DNA from: Lentisphaerota bacterium
GTDB taxonomy: Bacteria; Verrucomicrobiota; Kiritimatiellia; JAAZAB01
DNA length: 6,823 bases
Reading direction: 5' to 3'
NCBI GenBank assembly: GCA_016182435.1
Contig: JACPGN010000239.1
Span: 1 to 6,823, forward strand
Below are positions 1 to 5,815 of the stretch, piece after piece. The notes under the pieces are model-generated. The model saw nothing but the letters and a program-made list of their open reading frames with translations, was not told the origin of the DNA and made no database searches. Every line of letters begins with the position of its first letter. Position 1 is the first letter of the stretch. The translations under genes and the position numbers were made by a program.

Positions 1-567
1 GCCTTTGCCCGGCTTGGCCATTAAGGTCAGCTCCGGCGAGGCGATTTCGTTCCAGTCGCCGACATACTTGTCGCCCTTGTCGAAAACCGGAACGCCATAG
101 GGACAGGCGTCAATGCAGGCCTGCACGCCCTGGCACAACTGCGGGTCAATATAAACGATGCCATCGGCGCGCTTGATGATGGCAGCGTTAGGGCAGGCTT
201 CCAGGCAGGCGGGCTTTTCGCAGTGCTGGCAGGGCCGCGGGAACCACTGGCGCGCCGGCTTAGGATATTCGCCGGTTTCTTCTTCGAGCACGGGATTGTA
301 GAGCATTCCCGGCGGCGTCTTGTTCTCCTGCTTGCAGGCCACCGTGCAGGAGCGGCACAGAATGCAGCGCTGCAGATCAATCACCATGCCCCAGCGCCGG
401 GAGCGCTTCGGCGCCGCCTCGGGCGGCGCTGAGGCGGCCGGCTGCGCCGCATAGGCGCTTAGGACAACTCCGCCGGCTACCGCCGCCCCGGCCGTTGCGC
501 CCAGCTTTAAGAAATCTTTGCGGCTGACCTTTGTAGACTCCAATGCCTCTGGACAACTGATTCGCAC
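1..567 (-). CDS. Exported 4Fe-4S ferredoxin-type electron-transfer subunit (PsrB/TtrB-like), 3' end cut by window edge
   Basis: The first 189 residues are visible. The GTG start at 567-565 is chosen because GGAGG lies at 578-574 with a 6-nt spacer, and an in-frame TAA lies just upstream at 582-580. Residues 1-40 look like a Tat signal: S15-R-K-D-F-L-K21, then an Ala/Gly/Val-rich stretch and an A-Y-A|A cleavage site near 40. Ferredoxin motifs follow: C68-x2-C71-x2-C74-x3-C78, C113-x2-C116-x4-C121-x3-C125, and an incomplete third motif C145-x2-V148-x2-C151-x3-C155 followed by PYG. A fourth motif, expected in this family, would lie past the edge. Such proteins carry electrons between a molybdopterin (DMSO-reductase family) catalytic subunit and a membrane quinone subunit. 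The substrate cannot be told. The upstream gene is the porin, with a 233-bp gap between. Family assignment is firm; the exact complex is not. Confidence 0.9.
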   Translation of the reverse strand, partial: MRISCPEALESTKVSRKDFLKLGATAGAAVAGGVVLSAYAAQPAASAPPEAAPKRSRRWGMVIDLQRCILCRSCTVACKQENKTPPGMLYNPVLEEETGEYPKPARQWFPRPCQHCEKPACLEACPNAAIIKRADGIVYIDPQLCQGVQACIDACPYGVPVFDKGDKYVGDWNEIASPELTLMAKPGKG

Positions 568-599
568 AGTACACCTCCATTAATCCTTTGAATGAACAG

Positions 600-754
600 G
601 TAGGGACGGCTCCCCGCCACAGGGCGGGGCCACGCGTGGCGCGTGACAAGCAAGTTTACCACGCCAAAGGCGTGGCGCCGAGTTTATCCCGCCTCGGCGG
701 GACCGTCCGCTCTCTCAAGGCCGGAAACGGACGCCCCGGCGGTGCCGTCCCTAC
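600..754. repeat. Multi-hairpin palindromic element bounded by an 11-bp inverted repeat
   Basis: GTAGGGACGGC at 600-610 is the exact reverse complement of 744-754. Inside are four compact hairpins: CCCCGCC/GGCGGGG (612-618 and 623-629), CACGCG/CGCGTG (631-636 and 640-645), CCACGCC/GGCGTGG (659-665 and 669-675) and TCCCGCC/GGCGGGA (687-693 and 696-702). It fills most of the gap between the porin stop and the Fe-S gene start, ending 33 bp upstream of that GTG. The GTTTACCACGCC hairpin at 654-675 recurs at 2819-2840. It looks like a non-coding REP- or MITE-like repeat. It may also stop or process transcripts, but no clear U-tract follows the stems. Confidence 0.75.
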
Positions 755-800
755 CCCCGTCATGTAACCCGCATTTGAACCATGCCAAATTCCTGGACAT

Positions 801-1871
801 CTAGAAACTGACCTGGGCCAGGGCCCTGACGATGTCGTTATCCACAGAGGCGCCTTGCTCGCCGCGGAAGACGTAGTTCAAGACCAATTTGGCGTAGTTT
901 TTCTTGAGGAAATAGTTCAGGCCGATGGTTTTCTCGTCATTGGCGTCGCTGCCGGCGTCCTTATTCGGGTCGTACCGGTCATATCGCGTAACGAGCTGGA
1001 ACGACTCATTGAGATAGCAAGTGGCGGTTAAATAGAACGCATCCTTGTCCTTGCCGTCGCTTTCTCCCGTTGCATATTCGCCATAGACGGAGGCGGGACC
1101 TACCGTTACCTTGGCTTCGAGGCCAGTGCGACGGTTAGGCGTCTTGGCCGAACCGACTGCGCCGTCGTAGCGGGCAACGCCGAGGTGCAGGGCTTCAATC
1201 GGCTTAACGACGAGTCTGCCGACATAGGTCATCGCGTTATTGGCGTCCAGTTTATTCTGGCCCTCGCCGTTGAACATGCCGACGGAGGGCAGGATTGTCG
1301 CGTCGCCGAACTTGAAATCGCCCTTGTAGGTCGCGCCAATATCACGGGCGTCCGCCCACTTGAACTGCGAGACCATCGTTGAGCGTTCAATCAGGTCGAG
1401 CTTGGCTGAAGATTCCAATCCTTCCATGCCGAACGGGAACTTGTATTGTCCGATGTCAAATGAACTGGATGAATGCGGTTTAAGCGTGATAAAGAAATCC
1501 TGCAATACGGATTTGCGTCCCACCGAGGTGATGTAGTTCGTCCCGTTGATGTTGGACGTGGTCGTGTCATCTTCCCTTACCTGCGCCGGATCAATCATGA
1601 CGGCCCAGGGAACCATCGGGGTGATTTCTCCCGACAGCTTTATTTCGGAGCGCCGCAGGCGGAAGGTATCATTCGGTTTTGCGCCGTCCGTGTACTGATA
1701 CCAGCCCTGAAGCAGGCCATTGATCTTCATTTTGCCGAATCCGGACTGGACTGCTTCCAGTACGGTATCCTTCTTAGCCTCCGGGTTGCCTGGCGCCTGC
1801 GCCAGCAGCAATCCACCGGGAAAAATGCTCAGCACAAACAGGCAGGCAGAGAGAACCGATATTTTTTTCAT
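801..1871 (-). CDS. Outer-membrane porin, phosphate-selective porin O/P (Porin_O_P) type
   Basis: The 356-residue product starts at an ATG preceded by GAGG (1882-1879) with a 7-nt spacer. Residues 1-26 are a Sec signal peptide: MKK, a hydrophobic core, and an A-Q-A cleavage site near 26. The mature part alternates polar and aromatic/hydrophobic residues as in beta-strands, and the chain ends in Phe356, the usual C-terminal signature recognised by the BAM machinery. Features typical of the OprP/OprO family include the arginine-rich strand around residues 71-80 (FRLRRSEIKL), the GQYKFPFG segment at 141-148 and the RYDRYDPN turn at 296-303. The length fits a 16-strand barrel. The protein would sit in the outer membrane and admit small, possibly anionic solutes; phosphate selectivity cannot be read from sequence. 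It is separated by repeat-rich gaps from the receiver gene upstream and the Fe-S gene downstream, so co-transcription is uncertain. Confidence 0.88.
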   Translation of the reverse strand: MKKISVLSACLFVLSIFPGGLLLAQAPGNPEAKKDTVLEAVQSGFGKMKINGLLQGWYQYTDGAKPNDTFRLRRSEIKLSGEITPMVPWAVMIDPAQVREDDTTTSNINGTNYITSVGRKSVLQDFFITLKPHSSSSFDIGQYKFPFGMEGLESSAKLDLIERSTMVSQFKWADARDIGATYKGDFKFGDATILPSVGMFNGEGQNKLDANNAMTYVGRLVVKPIEALHLGVARYDGAVGSAKTPNRRTGLEAKVTVGPASVYGEYATGESDGKDKDAFYLTATCYLNESFQLVTRYDRYDPNKDAGSDANDEKTIGLNYFLKKNYAKLVLNYVFRGEQGASVDNDIVRALAQVSF

Positions 1872-1964
1872 CCTTTAACCTCTTTAATTACAGTGGGCGT
1901 TCTTCGTGCTTTGCGTTCTTAACATCAACTTCCATGTCCAACTGAACCCTAATGCCGTCTTTAA

Positions 1965-1983
1965 TTACATCAGGCCACCTCCC
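1965..1983 (-). promoter_or_regulatory. Strong Shine-Dalgarno followed by an ATG-TAA start-stop in the porin leader
   Basis: On the minus strand GGGAGG (1983-1978) is followed after 7 nt by ATG (1970-1968) and immediately by TAA (1967-1965). This is about 94 nt upstream of the porin ATG. It has the form of a minimal start-stop element, which can hold a ribosome on a leader transcript, but it may equally be the relic of a lost gene start. Confidence 0.3.
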
Positions 1984-2006
1984 TATTAAATGTAATAAGA
2001 TCATTA

Positions 2007-2068
2007 GCCACAAAAAAGCACAAGCAGAGCACAAAAAATATTTTGTGAATTTTGTGCATCTTTGTGGC
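2007..2068. repeat. AT-rich nested inverted repeat upstream of the porin
   Basis: The 17-base arms at 2007-2023 (GCCACAAAAAAGCACAA) and 2052-2068 pair at 15 of 17 positions. Nested inside, CACAAAA (2030-2036) pairs with TTTTGTG (2041-2047) around a 4-nt loop. The stem lies 100 bp downstream of the response-regulator stop and about 136 bp upstream of the porin start. It could be a terminator for the regulator gene, an operator or leader structure for the porin, or a short mobile repeat. The sequence alone does not decide. Confidence 0.55.
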
Positions 2069-2077
2069 AAGATTGTC

Positions 2078-2151
2078 CTCCGTAGGCGGACTCGTGCTTC
2101 GTAGCGAAGGCTTACTTCGCAGAGTAGCATCCGCCTATGGCGGAAAATTCC
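2078..2151. repeat. Palindromic repeat cluster containing the TCCGCCTATGGCGGA motif
   Basis: GCGAAG/CTTCGC (2104-2109 and 2115-2120) and TCCGCC/GGCGGA (2130-2135 and 2139-2144) form two hairpins, and a related CCGTAGGCGG unit lies at 2080-2089. The right part, 2130-2151, is nearly identical to 6529-6550, so this is a dispersed repeat family. It lies just past the stop codon of the response regulator and could act as its transcript end. Confidence 0.6.
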
Positions 2152-2168
2152 TATGCTTTTTTCTTAAA

Positions 2169-2615
2169 CTATGTCGCGGCTATGGCTTCGGCGACCGCCT
2201 GCCGCAGACGTTCAGGCTTGATCGGCTTTTCCAGAAACGCCTGGGGACCTTCGCCAAAGTACTTTTCCATGGTATTGGCGCCAAAGCCCAAGTTGGTTAT
2301 CTTGTTGATTTCGGTGAGCATTAGAACCTTGATGTGCGCGGTTTCCGGGTTCTTCCTCAGTTCACAAAAGGTCGTGAAGCCGTCCATCCCGCCAGCCATC
2401 AAGGCATCGAGAATGATTACATCCGGCCGGGCGCTACGGGCAATGCGCAAGGCGTCCTCGCCGCTGCTGGTGGATAAAACCGGATAATCATGACCCAGCA
2501 CCAGCGCGGCGTACTTCTGCAAGTCGGCGTCGTCATCCACGATCAATACGGTCGCGACATGCTTATCCGCCGGCGCCTTAAACTGAGACGCAACTGTTTG
2601 CGATGCCATAAACAC
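2169..2615 (-). CDS. Stand-alone response-regulator receiver protein
   Basis: The product is 148 residues. A GTG start at 2615-2613 is preferred because AAGGA (2626-2622) sits 6 nt upstream; the ATG two codons later would leave a 12-nt spacer. Almost the whole chain is one CheY-like receiver: acidic pocket D27-D28-D29, phosphoacceptor D70 in the strand VIILDA, T101 after LML, and the conserved K130-P131. There is no output domain, so it would act by protein contact (as CheY or a phosphorelay intermediate) in the cytoplasm. The stretch between T101 and K130 is longer than in CheY and contains an aromatic- and glycine-rich insert (residues 109-123). Receivers with a long loop here occur near redox enzyme genes in some anaerobes, but I cannot assign a partner. 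No histidine kinase is visible in the window. Confidence 0.9.
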   Translation of the reverse strand: MFMASQTVASQFKAPADKHVATVLIVDDDADLQKYAALVLGHDYPVLSTSSGEDALRIARSARPDVIILDALMAGGMDGFTTFCELRKNPETAHIKVLMLTEINKITNLGFGANTMEKYFGEGPQAFLEKPIKPERLRQAVAEAIAAT

Positions 2616-2647
2616 AATTATTCCTTTTATTTGCTTATTTGCCGGAC

Positions 2648-2677
2648 AGGATAGTCAGCCCTGCGCGCCTAAGTCAA
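2648..2677 (-). promoter_or_regulatory. Candidate sigma-70 promoter for the response regulator
   Basis: On the minus strand TTGACT (2677-2672) is followed after 18 nt by TATCCT (2653-2648), 32 bp upstream of the GTG start codon. The -35 matches the consensus at 5 of 6 positions and the -10 at 4 of 6. It is the best pair seen in the gap, but untested. Confidence 0.4.
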
Positions 2678-2784
2678 TTTATTCTTGATGGGATAAATCA
2701 ACAATTCATAGCATGAAACACCGCTGCTAAAATGCGGCGGGGCGGGGAAGAAAAGGTAATGCGTCAGTCACGGCAGGGAGAAAT

Positions 2785-2847
2785 GGCGCGACCACGCGTT
2801 CCGCGTGGCTGGCGCAAGGTTTACCACGCCAGAGGCGTGGTCGCGCC
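2785..2847. repeat. Cloverleaf-like palindromic element sharing a hairpin with the 600-754 element
   Basis: The outer arms GGCGCGACC (2785-2793) and GGTCGCGCC (2839-2847) match perfectly. Inside are CCACGCG/CGCGTGG (2792-2798 and 2802-2808) and CCACGCC/GGCGTGG (2824-2830 and 2834-2840). The segment 2819-2840 matches 654-675 with one base different, so these are copies of the same repeat family. It lies about 110 bp downstream of the cytochrome c stop and could end the respiratory operon transcript. Confidence 0.7.
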
Positions 2848-2851
2848 CTAC

Positions 2852-2925
2852 GTAGGGCCTCAGCTTGCCTGCCCGCAGTGCTACAGCGTTGCAGGCGGGC
2901 TGAGGCCATTGGGAACGACGTCCCT
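2852..2925. repeat. Second palindromic element abutting the first
   Basis: GGCCTCAGC (2856-2864) pairs with GCTGAGGCC (2899-2907), with further pairing of GCCTGC (2867-2872) to GCAGGC (2891-2896). The left end GTAGGG and right end TCCCTA resemble the ends of the 600-754 element. The junction with the neighbouring element is a perfect 14-bp palindrome, GCCCTACGTAGGGC (2845-2858), as expected if two such elements lie end to end. No gene is seen in this 2616-2957 gap. Confidence 0.6.
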
Positions 2926-2957
2926 AAATAACTGACGGGTTACCTGAAAAGAGACGC

Positions 2958-4142
2958 TTAATCAGGAATGGTCTGATCATTACGCGGCGCAGGGGCGGAG
3001 TCTTCCCAGGGCTGCAAACCCAAGAGGTAGGCGATAATTCCGTCAATGTCGTTGTCGCCAAGTTGGCCGAACCACTGGGGCATATGGATGAGCGGAGCAG
3101 GCCCTTTAGGATCGGCTTTAGCCGCGGGGTTGCCTTTCTTGATAACGTCCTTAACGGCGCGATACTGGGCCAGGACTCGCGCGCGGTTTTCAATGTCCAA
3201 GGGCGGCGCCATATTCTCGATAGCCACGCCGCTCTTCAAGAGGTCAGCGACATATTTGGCATCAGTTGCATCTTCAATAAACATTTTCTCGGCCATGGTA
3301 TTAAGCGCGGGCACGGTTTTCTTGGCATAATTGATGTTTTTCACTCCGCCCTTGCCATCCGCGCCATGACAGGCAATGCAATACTTCGCGTACAGGGCGC
3401 GGCCCTTGGCTCCCTCAGGTTGGTGTCCTTCCTGGCGCCGGGCCAGATAGGAGGCCGGCACGGATCGCGCGGACAGCCCCTTGAGGAAGACGGTCAGGGC
3501 AATCAGCTCATCACCGGCAAAATTAAAATCGGGCATAGCCGTCACCTCGGGCTGGGTGGCCGGCGTTGCAATGGACTCGTAGATATAAGCCACATTGGGG
3601 TTCGCTTGGAACCGGGTAAGCAGATCATGCGGATCTATGGCTACGGCGTGTTTCACTCGCGCGCTGGCATCGGCAATGTCGGTAAGGTCCGGACCAAGCC
3701 GTCCGCCTTTGCCTTCGAGCTTATGGCAACCAAGGCAGCCCCGGGAGAAGAACAGGTCGTGTCCCTTCTTCAGGGTTTCCAGACCGGGGAGCGCCGGCAC
3801 ATCATGGCAGCGCATACAATTGGCTTCAATAAAGGGAGCGGTCAAGAGAGGTTTTTCCCAATCCTTCAAACCGATGGCGTGCGCGTCATGCCCCGTAAGG
3901 GCGCGACCTTGACCGTCATGACAGACGGTGCAGCCAATCTCCTGGATGTTGTGGGTTTCCAGATAATTACCGGGGTGGGTCTTCAGCGGCTGCTCCTCGT
4001 TTTGCAGTCGGGGATCTTCCAGGCCAACGTGACAGGAGACACAGCGATCAAGACGGTTAAGATTCGGCAGAACGAGTTGTCGGATTTCAACGGGATAGCG
4101 CACAGCGCCAGGCTTTCCGGCGCGCGCGTAAAACCCGACCAA
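2958..4142 (-). CDS. Pentahaem c-type cytochrome subunit of the Rieske/cytochrome b complex
   Basis: From the TTG at 4142 the product has 394 residues with five CxxCH haem sites: C34-H38, C71-H75, C109-H113, C136-H140 and C255-H259. The first three form an N-terminal triple-haem region. The last two head separate class I cytochrome c domains (about 128-222 and 244-377), with likely axial methionines M203 (MPDF) and M354 (MPQW). It should act in the periplasm, taking electrons from the Rieske protein in place of cytochrome c1 or f. The start is a problem: the frame is open to 4202 and upstream codons still look coding (LWAPEYAQYQRAYRQK), but no ATG, GTG or TTG precedes 4142 before TGA TGA (4208-4203), no ribosome-binding site is seen, and no signal peptide or membrane anchor is encoded. 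The gene follows cytochrome b after 86 bp. Function is clear; the true 5' end is not. Confidence 0.85.
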   Translation of the reverse strand: MVGFYARAGKPGAVRYPVEIRQLVLPNLNRLDRCVSCHVGLEDPRLQNEEQPLKTHPGNYLETHNIQEIGCTVCHDGQGRALTGHDAHAIGLKDWEKPLLTAPFIEANCMRCHDVPALPGLETLKKGHDLFFSRGCLGCHKLEGKGGRLGPDLTDIADASARVKHAVAIDPHDLLTRFQANPNVAYIYESIATPATQPEVTAMPDFNFAGDELIALTVFLKGLSARSVPASYLARRQEGHQPEGAKGRALYAKYCIACHGADGKGGVKNINYAKKTVPALNTMAEKMFIEDATDAKYVADLLKSGVAIENMAPPLDIENRARVLAQYRAVKDVIKKGNPAAKADPKGPAPLIHMPQWFGQLGDNDIDGIIAYLLGLQPWEDSAPAPRNDQTIPD

Positions 4143-4228
4143 CTTCTGGCGGTAAGCGCGCTGATACTGGGCGTACTCCGGCGCCCATAGATCGCGTACT
4201 ATTCATCAGGGTCGGATCCAAATTTCCG

Positions 4229-5815
4229 CTAATGCCCCGGCCACTGCGTGGGCCACCAGTAGAAGTTCCAATTGGGCCCGCGGTGCACGGTCCCGAAATA
4301 CGTTAAAACCACATAGAACACCAGGAAACAGCAAAACACGGCGATGGCGCCCATACGGGTCGAAGCAGTCTGTTTAAGGACCACAAACGAAAAAACGGCG
4401 CTAAGGAGAAATAAGATGCTCCCCATATTAAAACAAATGACCCAGAGCTGGTTAACTCCCGGAATCCAGTCGCGCAGGCTACCGACATTCAATTGAAAGA
4501 CGAGCAGGCCGACAACGGAAATGAGCGCAAAGGCGCAGGAACATCCTATCAGGCGGCGGGTTGGCCGATCGGGCCAGCGGCCGGCCGGAGCGCGTGCGCG
4601 ATCCAGATAGGGAATAAGCGCGAGAGCGGCAAGGGCAATCGCCGGAATCAGCATCCCACCCATAAACCCGGAATAAGAAACAAGCTCCTGGACTCCCAGA
4701 AAATACCAGGGGGCCTTGGCGGGGTTTTCCGGCACATTCGGATTAGCCGCCTCTTTCAAGGGCGCATCGCACAGGATTGACCAGGCCAGCACAATGGCAA
4801 AAACCGCCATGACCACGGCCATTTCCGCCCGGAAAGCGTGGGGCCAACTGAACACTGTGTCCTTAAAATCCTTATCCACGCTGGCCGTCCGGCCAGGGAT
4901 CAGAGCCATCAGGGAATAAGTTTTGGCTGGGGACTGGAAAGCCTGGTCCGCCACATCATCCTGCGGGATGCCCTCAAGCTCCGCGGGCCGGATATCGTCC
5001 GGGCGCGAAAGTCCGCCGTCTTTGCGAATGCGCCAGAAATGAATGCCGATCAGCGTTACAGTCATGATCGGCAGCAGCACGCAGTGCAGCCAGTAGAAAC
5101 GCAGCAGACAATCGTCGCCAATGGCCAGCGACCCCAGCAGCATCTTGCGAATCAGCGTACCCGGATCAAAGAAGCGGGTAACATTGAGCGCATCGGTCAA
5201 TTCGCGCGCCGATCCGGCGATATTGGAGCCTATGGTAATAGCCCAATAGGCCAATTGATCCCAGGGCAGGCAATAGCCGGTGAAACCAAGTCCGAACGTC
5301 AGCCCAAGCAAGCCGATGCCAACCAGCCAGTTGAACTCGCGCGGCTTCTGATAAGAACAGGTGAAGAAGACGCGCGCCATGTGCAGCATCACGGTTACAA
5401 TCATCAGGTGCGCGGCCCAGCGGTGCAGATTCCTCAAGAGCCGTCCGCCGGCCACGGCATAGGTAATCTCCTTGATTGAATTATAGGCTTCCGCGGTAGT
5501 CGGCTTGTAGAAAAGCATGAGCATGACGCCCGTTACGGTCAGCAGCACAAAAAGCCAGAAACTGGCCACACCCAGTCCCCAGGTAAAACTTTTCTTGAGC
5601 GACCAGCGATGGATGCGCACAGAGTGAACGTGCAGAAAAAGGTTCTGAAATACTCCCTCGGCGCGCGAGCGCCCCGAGCGGGGAAAGCCCTGCCGAAACG
5701 CTGATTCGCGGAAGCGCCGGGGGGCCGCTCGCAGATTGGCCCACAACTGACTAATGCCGCCCGTGACTGCGCGGGCGGCTTTGGCATTTTCCTGGCCGCG
5801 TGACGAGTCGCTCAT
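4229..5815 (-). CDS. Fused cytochrome b / subunit IV-type quinol oxidoreductase subunit
   Basis: The 528-residue membrane protein holds the quinol-oxidising core. Residues 1-58 are a basic, arginine-rich extension, probably cytoplasmic. Four helices of the cytochrome b domain follow (about 77-104, 128-150, 163-185, 241-262). Haem ligands are H131/H145 in helix B and H244/H259 in helix D; the 15-residue helix D step is that of b6f-type rather than mitochondrial-type proteins. GYCLPWDQ at 180-187 is the conserved Qo-side segment. The subunit IV part has helices near 329-349, 383-404 and 423-443, plus two further helices (about 455-480 and 488-508). The Qo PEWY motif reads A368-P-W-Y371. No cysteine occurs before residue 153, so the ligand for covalent haem ci is absent. 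The ATG overlaps the Rieske stop as ATGA, with AAGG upstream, indicating translational coupling. Confidence 0.93.
   Translation of the reverse strand: MSDSSRGQENAKAARAVTGGISQLWANLRAAPRRFRESAFRQGFPRSGRSRAEGVFQNLFLHVHSVRIHRWSLKKSFTWGLGVASFWLFVLLTVTGVMLMLFYKPTTAEAYNSIKEITYAVAGGRLLRNLHRWAAHLMIVTVMLHMARVFFTCSYQKPREFNWLVGIGLLGLTFGLGFTGYCLPWDQLAYWAITIGSNIAGSARELTDALNVTRFFDPGTLIRKMLLGSLAIGDDCLLRFYWLHCVLLPIMTVTLIGIHFWRIRKDGGLSRPDDIRPAELEGIPQDDVADQAFQSPAKTYSLMALIPGRTASVDKDFKDTVFSWPHAFRAEMAVVMAVFAIVLAWSILCDAPLKEAANPNVPENPAKAPWYFLGVQELVSYSGFMGGMLIPAIALAALALIPYLDRARAPAGRWPDRPTRRLIGCSCAFALISVVGLLVFQLNVGSLRDWIPGVNQLWVICFNMGSILFLLSAVFSFVVLKQTASTRMGAIAVFCCFLVFYVVLTYFGTVHRGPNWNFYWWPTQWPGH

Noticed and set aside
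377..649. Minus-strand frame with ATG at 580-578 and TGTGCG following, overlapping the Fe-S gene start
   Set aside because: It is in a different frame from the ferredoxin motifs and runs through the palindromic element. The GGAGG inside it is the ribosome-binding site for the GTG at 567.
1888..2130. Minus-strand 80-codon frame ahead of the porin
   Set aside because: It passes through the inverted repeat and the palindrome cluster, has no ribosome-binding site at its start, and its C-terminal part matches no family I recognise. It is treated as non-coding or a relic.
600..2925. The hairpin groups as a CRISPR array
   Set aside because: The copies are few, unevenly spaced by kilobases, differ in sequence and lack regular spacers, and no cas gene is visible.
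3063..4190. Long plus-strand open frame of 375 codons opposite the cytochrome c gene
   Set aside because: It is the antisense shadow of a gene with five clear CxxCH motifs, and its translation shows no recognisable domain.
4838..5479. Plus-strand 213-codon frame within cytochrome b
   Set aside because: It is antisense to conserved membrane helices and haem ligands, and it has no signal of coding of its own.
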